64,000 bases of DNA from Streptomyces fungicidicus (GTDB lineage: Bacteria > Actinomycetota > Actinomycetes > Streptomycetales > Streptomycetaceae). The position numbers were made by a program, and so were the translations under genes. The notes below the pieces were generated by a model. The model had not been told where the DNA came from, did no database searches, and saw only the letters and a program-made list of their open reading frames with translations. The DNA lies in the NCBI RefSeq assembly GCF_003665435.1, contig NZ_CP023407.1, positions 1,116,001 to 1,180,000 of the forward strand. The letters are read 5' to 3'. Of this stretch, positions 21,914 through 29,407 are shown piece after piece. How positions within the stretch are numbered: position 1 is the first letter of the stretch; the number at the start of each line of letters is the position of its first letter.

Positions 21914-23071
21914 GTGGGTCGGCTGACCGGCGGGGACCCCTCGCTGTTGCGAAGGATCAACTCCGCCGTGGTGCTGCACGCGTTGCGGGCCACGGACTGC
22001 GCGACGCTGACCGAGGTGACCCGGGTGACGGGGCTGTCCCGGCCGACCGTGGAAGGCGTCGTCGAGGGGCTCATCGAGGCGGGCCTCGTCGTGGAGACGG
22101 CGGCCGGTGAGGGCGCCGCGCGGCGGCAGGGACGGCCGGCGCGGCGGTTCCGCTTCCGCGCGGAGGCGGGGCATCTGCTCGGCCTGGAGATCGGCGCGCA
22201 CCGGGTGGCCGCGCTGCTGGCCGATCTGGACGGCCGGGTGATCGGCGCGCAGTCGAGGGACGTCGACGAGACCGTCGACGCCGACGAGCGGCTGGAGCGG
22301 CTGAGCACCGCCGTCGCGGAACTGCTGCGCCGGGCCGGTGTGCCGCGCGGCTCGCTGCGGGCGGTGGGTGTGGGCACGCCCGGCATCGTCGAGGCGGACG
22401 GCACGGTACGGCTGGGCACGGCGCTTCCCGGCTGGACGGGGCTGAGCCTCGGCGAGCGGCTGAGCCGGTCCTTCAGGTGCCCGGTGCTGGTGGAGAACGA
22501 CGCCAACGCGGCGGTCGTCGCCGAGCACTGGAAGGGCGCCGCCCGGGAGACCGACGACGTGGTCTTCGTGCTGGCGGGGCTGAGTCCGGGGGCCGGCTCG
22601 CTGATCGGCGGGCGGCTGCACCGGGGGTTCGGCGGGGCGGCCGGTGAGATCGGGGCACTGCATCTGCTGGGCCGGGAAGCGACGCCGGAGACACTGCTGT
22701 CGACCACGGACGAGCCGTTGCACCCGCTCGACGAGCAGGCGGTCGCCGAGGTCTTCGCCCAGGCCCGCGAGGGCGATCAGCGTGCGCTGGCGGCGATGGA
22801 CCGCTTCATCGGACGGCTGGTCCACGACGTGGCGGCGCTGGTGCTGGCGCTCGACCCGGAGCTGGTCGTGATCGGCGGCTGGGCGGCCGGCCTGGACGGC
22901 GTACTGGAGCCGCTCCGGCGCGAGCTGGCCCGCTACTGCCTGCGCCCGCCCGGGGTCACCCTGTCCCACCTCGGCGAGGCGGCGGTCGCCACGGGTGCGG
23001 TGCGGCTGGCGCTCGACCATGTGGAGGAGCAGCTCTTCGCGGTCGAGGGCTCGGTGACGGCCCGCCGCTGA
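21914..23071 (+). CDS. ROK-family transcriptional regulator
   Basis: A 385-residue NagC/XylR-type regulator. The N-terminal winged HTH is DPSLLRRINSAVVLHALRAT to LSRPTVEGVVEGLIEAGLVV. The sugar-kinase-like ROK domain starts near residue 95 with LLGLEIGAHRVAALLADLDG, and VLVENDANAAVVAEHWKGAA is the substrate loop. The usual zinc-site cluster (CxCGxxGC) is absent, replaced by HLLGREATPETLLS, so zinc-dependent folding is unlikely. GTG start with GGAGGACGG upstream. Sugar-responsive repression is inferred; no adjacent sugar genes are seen. Confidence 0.88.
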   Translation: MGRLTGGDPSLLRRINSAVVLHALRATDCATLTEVTRVTGLSRPTVEGVVEGLIEAGLVVETAAGEGAARRQGRPARRFRFRAEAGHLLGLEIGAHRVAALLADLDGRVIGAQSRDVDETVDADERLERLSTAVAELLRRAGVPRGSLRAVGVGTPGIVEADGTVRLGTALPGWTGLSLGERLSRSFRCPVLVENDANAAVVAEHWKGAARETDDVVFVLAGLSPGAGSLIGGRLHRGFGGAAGEIGALHLLGREATPETLLSTTDEPLHPLDEQAVAEVFAQAREGDQRALAAMDRFIGRLVHDVAALVLALDPELVVIGGWAAGLDGVLEPLRRELARYCLRPPGVTLSHLGEAAVATGAVRLALDHVEEQLFAVEGSVTARR

Positions 23072-23294
23072 CGCGCCCGGACCGCACGGTGAGCTGCCGT
23101 CGCCGCGCGCAGCCCACGGCTCCGCCACCCGGCGCCCGGCCGTCGGCGAACCGCGAACGGGCCTCGCGTGCGCCCGCCTGCCGCCTGGATCAGGCCGGCT
23201 CCGGTGAAGCCCCCGCGTCACACCTGGGGAACGCCGCGCCGGGCAGCGCCGACACCGCCGTCCGCCGGCGCTCGGGCGCGCCGGCGGGCGGCAT

Positions 23295-23330
23295 GTGCGG
23301 GTGCGGGTGCGGGTGCGGGTGCGGGTGCGG
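23295..23330. repeat. 6x GTGCGG hexanucleotide tandem repeat
   Basis: Six perfect copies of GTGCGG end 3 bp before the stop-codon end of the GntR gene. The 261-bp stretch 23072-23332 holds no credible gene. A perfect hexamer array in a bacterial genome is slippage-prone; any effect on the 3' end of the GntR mRNA is speculative. Confidence 0.85.
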
Positions 23331-23332
23331 GG

Positions 23333-24106
23333 TCAGGATGCCCGGCATTCCGGGCCGTGGTGGATCTCGACACCGCCGGAGTCGCCGAAGGTGAGGCGGC
23401 AGGTGTCCGCGCGGTAGGTCGCCACGGAGAGCGCCGCGGTGCGGCCGCGGGCGATGCAGCGGGTGGTGACGACGAGGACCGGCGCGCCCGGCAGCCGGTC
23501 CAGCTCCTTGGCGTCGTCCGCGCGGGCGGAGCCCAGCTCCACCGCGTTCTCCTGCCGCTCCAGCTCCAGCCGCTGCAGTTCCCGCAGCACCGCGCGGGCG
23601 CGTGCCGCGCCGGACGGGGCGTCGATGGCGGACAGGTCGGGCACCGACTCGGCCGGGACGTACAGCAGTTCGGCGGCGACGGGCTGGCCGTGCGAGACGC
23701 GGGAGCGCCGTACGACGTGCACGGGCTCGTCGCGGCCGGTCACCAGCGTCTCGGCGACGGCGGCGGGCGGCACCTCGAGCGCGCAGTCGACCGCCTGCCA
23801 GGCGTCGTGCGGCCCGCCCGGCCAGGTGTGCTGCGCCGTGCCGACGGACACCCCCATGCGCGGCGGGGCGACCGTCGTGCCCACTCCGCGGCGGCGCTGC
23901 AGCCGGCCCTCCAGCTCGAGCTGTTCCAGGGCCTGCCGGAGCGTGGCGCGGGCGACGCCGAAGCGGGCGGCGAGGTCACGCTCGTTGGGCAGGATCTCGC
24001 CCACGGAGAACTCCGAGTCCAGCGCCTCGGTCAGCACGGTCCTCAGATGCCAGTACTTCGGTTCCGGCACCGTTTCCAGCTGCGTGGTCCCCACCCTGTC
24101 CTCCAC
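23333..24106 (-). CDS. GntR-family regulator, HutC/UTRA subfamily
   Basis: A 257-residue repressor-type protein. The winged HTH lies at residues 15-80 (KYWHLRTVLTEALDSEFSVG, then LPNERDLAARFGVARATLRQ and LEQLELEGRLQRRRGVGTTV). The UTRA ligand domain follows, with VHVVRRSRVSHGQPVAAELL and a C-terminal strand set ending FGDSGGVEIHHGPECRAS. Effector unknown. GTG start at 24106; another GTG at 24094 is possible. Two operator candidates lie upstream at 24123-24138 and 24192-24205, suggesting autoregulation. No obvious target operon adjoins it. Confidence 0.88.
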   Translation of the reverse strand: MEDRVGTTQLETVPEPKYWHLRTVLTEALDSEFSVGEILPNERDLAARFGVARATLRQALEQLELEGRLQRRRGVGTTVAPPRMGVSVGTAQHTWPGGPHDAWQAVDCALEVPPAAVAETLVTGRDEPVHVVRRSRVSHGQPVAAELLYVPAESVPDLSAIDAPSGAARARAVLRELQRLELERQENAVELGSARADDAKELDRLPGAPVLVVTTRCIARGRTAALSVATYRADTCRLTFGDSGGVEIHHGPECRAS

Positions 24107-24191
24107 GATCGCCGTGTCCGGCGGGCGTTTTAGCGCCCTTGTTTATTAAAGGTTGTTTCACTTGTCTGCGACCATAGGACGGCCCACACCC

Positions 24192-24205
24192 TTGGTCAAT
24201 ACCAA
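24192..24205. promoter_or_regulatory. HutC-type operator candidate TTGGTCAATACCAA
   Basis: The dyad TTGGT-CAAT-ACCAA has the TGGT-N4-ACCA form known for HutC/DasR-type GntR regulators. It lies 86 bp upstream of the GntR start. A second dyad, GGGCG-TTTTAG-CGCCC at 24123-24138, and an AT-rich CCTTGTTTATTAAAGG at 24137-24152 lie nearer the gene. Confidence 0.6.
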
Positions 24206-24218
24206 TCGGCACGACGAC

Positions 24219-24240
24219 GGGCCCCTCGCGGCGGGGGCCC
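24219..24240 (-). terminator. Terminator of the ECF sigma gene
   Basis: GGGCCCC (24219-24225) pairs with GGGGCCC (24234-24240) around an 8-nt loop, 17 bp past the sigma-gene stop at 24257. Confidence 0.6.
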
Positions 24241-24256
24241 CGGTGACGGGGCGGTC

Positions 24257-25144
24257 CTACAGGGCCGCGGCGAGCGACGTCAGCTTGTCGGGGTTGCGCA
24301 GGACGTACACCGTCCGGATGCGCCCGTCGGCGACGTCGAGCTGGAAGACCGAGTCGGGCTCGTCCCCGGACAGCGCGAGCACCGCGAGGCCGCCGTTGAC
24401 CTCCAGGAAACGGAGGGAGAGGGCGGGCACGCTCTTGCGGGCGGCGCCGAGGAGGAAGCGTCCCACGTGGTCGGCGCTCTCCAGGACCCGCAGCGGGGCG
24501 CGGGACTTGCCTCCGCTGTCGCCGACCAGCCGCACGTCCGGGGCGAGCAGTTCCAGCAGGCCCTCCAGGTCACCGTCGGTCGCGGCGGCCAGGAACCGCT
24601 CGGTGAGGTCGCGGCGTTCGGCCGGGTCGACCTGATAGCGCGGACGCCGCTCCGCGACGTGCTTGCGGGCCCGGCCGGCGAGCTGGCGCACGGCCGGTTC
24701 GCCCCGGTCGAGCACCGCCGCGATGTCGGCGTAGGGATAGCCGAACGCCTCCCGCAACACGAACACCGCGCGCTCCAGCGGCGAGAGGGACTCCATGACG
24801 ACGAGCACGGCGAGAGACACGGAGTCGGCGAGGACGGCCCGTTCGGCGGTGTCCGGGACGGTGTCGCCGAAGTCGGTGACGTACGGCTCGGGCAGCCACG
24901 GTCCGACGTACGTCTCGCCGCGCGACTTGATCCGGCGCAGCCGGTCGATGGCGAGGCGGGTGGTCACGCGCACCAGGTAGCCGCGCGGTTCGCGCACCTC
25001 GGCCCGGTCGCCGGCCGACCAGCGCAGCCACGCGTCCTGCACCACGTCTTCCGCGTCGGCCACCCGGCCCAGCATGCGGTAGGCGACCCCCATGAGAACG
25101 GGTCGGTGTGCCTCGAAGACGTCGGTCACGGTGTCGGTGGTCAC
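24257..25144 (-). CDS. ECF41-type RNA polymerase sigma factor with SnoaL-like C-terminal domain
   Basis: A 295-residue group-4 sigma factor. Region 2 is DVFEAHRPVLMGVAYRMLGR to VVQDAWLRWSA; region 4 is LSPLERAVFVLREAFGYPYA to VRQLAGRARKHV. Three ECF41 hallmarks are present: WLPEP in the linker between them, a DSGGK (DGGGK-like) motif, and NPDKL near the C-terminal end. The SnoaL/NTF2-like extension (about residues 185-295) modulates activity in this family; no anti-sigma gene is next to it, as expected. GTG at 25144. Divergent from an alpha/beta hydrolase, a plausible target. Confidence 0.92.
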   Translation of the reverse strand: MTTDTVTDVFEAHRPVLMGVAYRMLGRVADAEDVVQDAWLRWSAGDRAEVREPRGYLVRVTTRLAIDRLRRIKSRGETYVGPWLPEPYVTDFGDTVPDTAERAVLADSVSLAVLVVMESLSPLERAVFVLREAFGYPYADIAAVLDRGEPAVRQLAGRARKHVAERRPRYQVDPAERRDLTERFLAAATDGDLEGLLELLAPDVRLVGDSGGKSRAPLRVLESADHVGRFLLGAARKSVPALSLRFLEVNGGLAVLALSGDEPDSVFQLDVADGRIRTVYVLRNPDKLTSLAAAL

Positions 25145-25253
25145 GGCACCATCCCAGCCGACCGGTGCGGTGGTGTCCAGGCGGCGCCGGCCGCCCGCAC
25201 CCGTACCGGCGCGGGGGCTACCCGTCGGTAGCAATTGCTGACAAGCTGTCTAC

Positions 25254-25271
25254 GGACGTCGGGCGACGTCC
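25254..25271. promoter_or_regulatory. Inverted repeat upstream of the alpha/beta hydrolase
   Basis: GGACGTC (25254-25260), GGGC, GACGTCC (25265-25271), 32 bp before the hydrolase ATG and in the leader or promoter shared with the sigma gene. Candidate regulator site; no ECF41-type TGTCACA/CGTC promoter is convincingly placed here. Confidence 0.4.
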
Positions 25272-25303
25272 GTTTCCGCGAGTCCCAGACGAGGAGCACC
25301 CTC

Positions 25304-26134
25304 ATGTCCGCGACCGTCACCTTCGAGGTCACCTCTCCCCTCGGCCCGCAGACCGTGACCCTGTCCTACGCGCGCGCCGGCCGCGGCGAACCGCTGCTCC
25401 TGCTGCACGGCATCGGCCATCACCGCCAGGCATGGGACCCGGTGGTGGACATCCTGGCGACCGAGCGGGAGGTGATCGCCGTGGATCTGCCCGGCTTCGG
25501 CGCCTCCCCGTCGCTCCCGCACGGCCTCACCCACGACCTGCCCACCATGAACGCCGCCCTGGGCGCGCTGTGCGAGGAACTGGAGCTCGGCCGGCCGCAT
25601 GTCGCGGGCAACTCGCTCGGCGGGCTGCTGGCCCTGGAACTCGGCCGCGAAGGGCTCGTACGGTCCGTCACCGCCCTGTCCCCCGCGGGCTTCTGGACCG
25701 GGGCGGAGCGGCGGTACGCCTTCGCCGTGCTGATCGGGATGCGGCGGATCGCGGAGCGGCTGCCGCTCCCGATGGTCGAGCGCCTCGCCCGCTCCGCGGC
25801 CGGCCGTGCGGCACTCACCAGCACCATCTACGCCCGGCCTGGCCGCAGGTCCCCCGAGGCCGTGGTCGCCGAGACGCTCGCGCTCGCCGGCGCCACCGGC
25901 TTCACCGAGACGCTCCGCGCGGGCACCGCCGTACGCTTCACCGACGACGTGCCCGGCATCCCCGTGACCGTCGCCTGGGGCTCCCGGGACCGGCTGCTCG
26001 TCCCCCGGCAGGGCGTGCGCGCCAAGCAGATCATCCCCCGGGCCCGGCTGGTGCGGCTGCCCGGCTGCGGCCACGTCCCGATGAACGACGACCCGGCGCT
26101 CGTCGCACGCGTCATCCTCGACGGCAGCCGCTGA
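25304..26134 (+). CDS. Alpha/beta-fold hydrolase
   Basis: A 276-residue esterase/lactonase-type enzyme. The oxyanion loop is LLLLHGIGHHRQAWDP, the nucleophile Ser sits in VAGNSLGGLLALELG near residue 106, the acid is likely Asp in AWGSRDRLLVP near 228, and the His is in LPGCGHVPMNDDPA near 257. No signal peptide, so cytoplasmic. The ATG at 25304 has GAGGAG upstream; the frame opens earlier without a ribosome site. Substrate unknown. Regulated perhaps by the divergent ECF41 sigma factor. Confidence 0.9.
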   Translation: MSATVTFEVTSPLGPQTVTLSYARAGRGEPLLLLHGIGHHRQAWDPVVDILATEREVIAVDLPGFGASPSLPHGLTHDLPTMNAALGALCEELELGRPHVAGNSLGGLLALELGREGLVRSVTALSPAGFWTGAERRYAFAVLIGMRRIAERLPLPMVERLARSAAGRAALTSTIYARPGRRSPEAVVAETLALAGATGFTETLRAGTAVRFTDDVPGIPVTVAWGSRDRLLVPRQGVRAKQIIPRARLVRLPGCGHVPMNDDPALVARVILDGSR

Positions 26135-26186
26135 GGGCGGGACTCCGCCACCGCACCGGGCCGCCCCCGCCTAATGTGGCCCTGAC

Positions 26187-27617
26187 ATGACGCCACCGCA
26201 GACGGGTCCCGAGAAGTCCGGCGCCTCCTCCGCCTGGGAGTTGCTGCTGCCCGCCGCCTCCGCGCCGGCCCGCGCGCGTGGCCGTTCGCTGCAGGCCGCG
26301 CTGCGCGAGGCGGTGCGGTCGGGACGGCTGGCGCCGGGGACCCGGCTGCCGTCCAGCCGTGACCTGGCCGCCGACCTGGGCGTGTCCCGCGGGCTGGTCA
26401 CCGACGCGTACGAGCAGCTGACGGCGGAGGGCTATCTGCGCTCCGGCCGCGGCTCCGGGACATGGGTGGGAGCGGCGGCACGGGCCGCCCGCCCGCAGGC
26501 CCACGACCTCGCCCCGCGCGCCCCCGGCGCCCGCGTCGACTTCGTCGCCGGCACGCCCGACCTGTCGCTCTTCCCCCGGGCGGCGTGGGCCGCCGCGCAG
26601 CGCGACGTGCTCACGGACCTTCCGCACCAGGAGCTCGGTTACCCCGATCCGCGCGGGCTGCCCCGGCTGCGTACGGCGCTGGCCGGACTGCTCGCGCGGC
26701 GCCGGGGCGTGGTGGCCGACCCGGAGCGGATCGTCGTGCTCTCCGGGGTGGCGCAGGCGACGGCGCTGCTCGGTTTCGCGCTGCGCGCACGCGGGATGCG
26801 CTCCGTCGGCGTGGAGGACCCCGGCAGCCCGCAGCACACGGCCCTGTACGCCGCGGCCGGCGTGGCCTGCGTGCCCGTGCCGGTGGACGGGGAAGGGCTG
26901 GAGACGGAGCGGCTGCGGGCCTCGGGGGTGCGGGCGGCCACCGTGACGCCCGCGCACCAGTTCCCCACCGGCATCGCGTACTCCGCGCGGCGCCGGGCCG
27001 AACTGCTGGACTGGGCACGGTCCGTGGACGGGATCGTGCTGGAGGACGACTACGACGGCGACTTCCGTTACGACCGGGCGCCCGTCGGAGCACTTCAGGG
27101 ACTCGACCCCGAGCACGTGGCCTACGCCGGTTCGGTCAGCAAGTCGCTCGCCCCGGGGCTGCGGCTCGGCTGGCTGCTGGTGCCGCGGGCCTGGACCGAG
27201 GAGGTGGTGGAGCGCAAACGCACCATGGACCTCGGTCATCCCGCCCTGGACCAGGCGCTGTTCGCCCGGTTCGTGGAACGCGGCGACTACGACCGTCAGC
27301 TGCGCCGCTGCCAGCGCGCCTACCGCGAGCGGCGCGACGCCCTGGTCGCCGCCCTCGGGCAGCACTTCCCCGGCGCGGAGGTGTCCGGGATCGCGGCCGG
27401 GCTGCACGCCATCGTCTCGCTGCCCGCGCGCCACGGGCCGCGGGAGCGCTTCCTCGCGCGGATGACGGCGGCCGGCGTCTCGGTGCGCCCCCTCACGGAC
27501 TACGCGCACGGCGCGGCGCCCGAGGAGGACGTACGGCTGGTGCTGGGCTACGCGCATGTGACGCCCGCGCGCATCCACGAGGGGGTGCGCCTGATGGCGG
27601 AGGCCGCCGCAGCGTAG
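26187..27617 (+). CDS. MocR/PdxR-type GntR regulator with aminotransferase domain
   Basis: A 476-residue fusion. N-terminal GntR winged HTH: LREAVRSGRLAPGTRLPSSR, DLAADLGVSRGLVTDAYEQL, TAEGYLRSGRGSGTWVG. From about residue 110 a class-I aminotransferase fold with PLP-site segments LEDDYDGDFRYDR and the Schiff-base Lys in YAGSVSKSLAPGLRLGWLLV near 318. PdxR members control pyridoxal 5-phosphate synthesis; other MocR proteins control transport or amino-acid genes. No pdx gene is nearby, so the target is unclear. Confidence 0.93.
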   Translation: MTPPQTGPEKSGASSAWELLLPAASAPARARGRSLQAALREAVRSGRLAPGTRLPSSRDLAADLGVSRGLVTDAYEQLTAEGYLRSGRGSGTWVGAAARAARPQAHDLAPRAPGARVDFVAGTPDLSLFPRAAWAAAQRDVLTDLPHQELGYPDPRGLPRLRTALAGLLARRRGVVADPERIVVLSGVAQATALLGFALRARGMRSVGVEDPGSPQHTALYAAAGVACVPVPVDGEGLETERLRASGVRAATVTPAHQFPTGIAYSARRRAELLDWARSVDGIVLEDDYDGDFRYDRAPVGALQGLDPEHVAYAGSVSKSLAPGLRLGWLLVPRAWTEEVVERKRTMDLGHPALDQALFARFVERGDYDRQLRRCQRAYRERRDALVAALGQHFPGAEVSGIAAGLHAIVSLPARHGPRERFLARMTAAGVSVRPLTDYAHGAAPEEDVRLVLGYAHVTPARIHEGVRLMAEAAAA

Positions 27618-27648
27618 GCGTCCGCTTCCCTGGCCGGTGCGATCGGTT

Positions 27649-27670
27649 GTTCACTCGGGGTTTGCGTGCG
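27649..27670 (+). promoter_or_regulatory. PHO-box-like direct repeat upstream of phoD
   Basis: GTTCACTCGGG (27649-27659) is followed directly by GTTTGCGTGCG (27660-27670). Streptomyces PhoP sites are built from adjacent 11-bp units resembling GTTCACC-N4; the first unit is a good match and the second a weak one. A possible -10 (TAGTTG) follows near 27688. Confidence 0.5.
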
Positions 27671-27735
27671 AGCCGCGCCGCCCGAGTAGTTGTGGCAGCC
27701 CACACTGGCCGGAGTCCGTCCCTGGAGGCGCATCC

Positions 27736-29322
27736 ATGTCAACTCGTCCGTTCCCCGGCCGCCGCGCCGTACTGCGCGGCTCGCTCGTGGCCTCGGCGGC
27801 CCTGACCCTGCCCACCGCGCTCGGCGCGGCGCCCGCCTTCGCCCGCTCCGGGCGCCCGCGGGCCGAGTGGGGCGTGCAGACCGGCGACATCACCCGGGAC
27901 TCGGGACTCGTGTGGGTGCGCTCCGACCGTCCGGCGCGGATGATCGTCGAGACGTCGGCGACCGAGTCGTTCCGCAACCCGCGCCGCCGGCGGGGGCCGC
28001 TGATCGGCGCCGGCACCGACTTCACCGGCACCACCCGGCTGCACGGACTGCCGTCCGGTGAACAGATCCACTACCGGGTGCTGCTCGCGGACCCGGACGA
28101 CCCGCGCCGCACCGGCGAGCCGGTCACCGGGACCTTCCGGACCGTCACCTCCCGGCGGCGGGACGGCGTCCGGTTCCTGTGGTCGGGCGACCTGGCGGGA
28201 CAGGGCTGGGGCATCAACCCCGACATCGGCGGCTACCGCATCTTCGACGCGATGGAGCGGCTCGACCCCGACTTCTTCCTGTTCAGCGGCGACACCGTCT
28301 ACGCCGACGGCCCCGTCTCCGCGACCGCCGCCCTGCCGGACGGCGGTGTCTGGCGCAACATCACCACCGAGGAGAAGTCCAAGGTCGCCGAGACGCTCGC
28401 CGAGTTCCGGGGCAACTTCCGCTACAACCTGCTCGACGAGAACCTGCGCCGGTTCAACGCGCGGGTGCCGTCCGTCGTGCAGTGGGACGACCACGAGGTG
28501 CGCAACAACTGGTACCCGGGCCAGCGGATCGCGGACACGGACGCCCGGTACACGGAGAAGAGCGTCGACGTGCTGGCGGCCCGGGCGCGGCGGGCGTTCA
28601 GCGAGTACTTCCCGATGTCCACGCTGCGGCCGGGCGACCGGGAGGGCCGGGTGTACCGGGTGCTGCGGCAGGGGCCGCTGCTCGACGTGTTCGTGCTGGA
28701 CATGCGGACGTACCGGGGCGCCAACTCCTCCGGCGACCAGACCGTGGACCCGCAGGGCATCCTCGGGCGCGAGCAGCTGGAGTGGCTGAAGCGGGAGCTG
28801 TCCCGGTCGCGGGCGGTGTGGAAGGTGATCGCCGCCGACATGCCGATCGGACTCGTCGTGCCCGACACGACGGAGGGCAGCCGGCACGTCGAGGCGGTGG
28901 CCCAGGGCGACCCGGGCGCGCCGCTGGGCCGGGAGCTGCAGATCGCGGAGCTGCTGCGGTTCGTCAAGCACCGGCGGATCACCGGCACGGTATGGCTGAC
29001 GGCCGACGTGCACCACACCTCGGCGCAGCACTACCAGCCGTCGCGGGCCGCGTTCGACGACTTCGAGCCGTTCTGGGAGTTCGTCTCCGGTCCGCTGAAC
29101 GCCGGCGCCTTCCCCGCCAGCGCCCTCGACGGCACCTTCGGGCCGGAGCGGGTGTGGGTGAAGGCGCCGAGCGCCTCCAACGTCTCGCCCGCAGGCGGCT
29201 ACCAGTTCTTCGGCGAGGTCGACATCGACGGCGACAGCGGCGAGTTGACGGTGCGGATGCGGGAGCAGGACGGCACGGTGCTGTTCACCAAAACGCTGAG
29301 GCCCGGCCTGGTCGGTCAGTAA
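27736..29322 (+). CDS. phoD: Secreted alkaline phosphatase/phosphodiesterase PhoD, Tat-exported
   Basis: A 528-residue PhoD-family metallophosphatase. The signal peptide has a twin-arginine motif (GRRAVLRGSLVASAALTLPT) with a likely cleavage after PAFA. An N-terminal Fn3-like domain is followed by the catalytic core: FLFSGDTVYADG, VVQWDDHEVRNNW (with the metal-binding DDHE), LDMRTYRG, and WLTADVHHTSAQHY near 435. It needs Ca and Fe in known members and releases phosphate from organic phosphate outside the cell. GGAGG precedes the ATG at 27736. The PHO-box-like repeat upstream suggests induction by phosphate limitation. Confidence 0.93.
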   Translation: MSTRPFPGRRAVLRGSLVASAALTLPTALGAAPAFARSGRPRAEWGVQTGDITRDSGLVWVRSDRPARMIVETSATESFRNPRRRRGPLIGAGTDFTGTTRLHGLPSGEQIHYRVLLADPDDPRRTGEPVTGTFRTVTSRRRDGVRFLWSGDLAGQGWGINPDIGGYRIFDAMERLDPDFFLFSGDTVYADGPVSATAALPDGGVWRNITTEEKSKVAETLAEFRGNFRYNLLDENLRRFNARVPSVVQWDDHEVRNNWYPGQRIADTDARYTEKSVDVLAARARRAFSEYFPMSTLRPGDREGRVYRVLRQGPLLDVFVLDMRTYRGANSSGDQTVDPQGILGREQLEWLKRELSRSRAVWKVIAADMPIGLVVPDTTEGSRHVEAVAQGDPGAPLGRELQIAELLRFVKHRRITGTVWLTADVHHTSAQHYQPSRAAFDDFEPFWEFVSGPLNAGAFPASALDGTFGPERVWVKAPSASNVSPAGGYQFFGEVDIDGDSGELTVRMREQDGTVLFTKTLRPGLVGQ

Positions 29323-29359
29323 CTCAACAAAAAGGACAGAAGCATGCTTTACCCGTCAG

Positions 29360-29402
29360 TCACAGTGAGTTCGTGATCACGAAACACGATTCCTTCACAG
29401 TG
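29360..29402. promoter_or_regulatory. Palindrome TTCGTGATCACGAA flanked by TCACAGTG repeats
   Basis: A perfect 14-bp palindrome at 29370-29383 is flanked by two exact copies of TCACAGTG (29360-29367 and 29395-29402). It sits in the 85-bp gap just before the acetyltransferase start. Strong operator candidate; the binding protein is not evident. Confidence 0.6.
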
Positions 29403-29407
29403 GCTGT

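Noticed and set aside
23089..23394. Plus-strand ORF covering the GTGCGG array
   Set aside because: Mostly repeat-encoded Gly/Cys with no ribosome site; overlaps the GntR 3' end.
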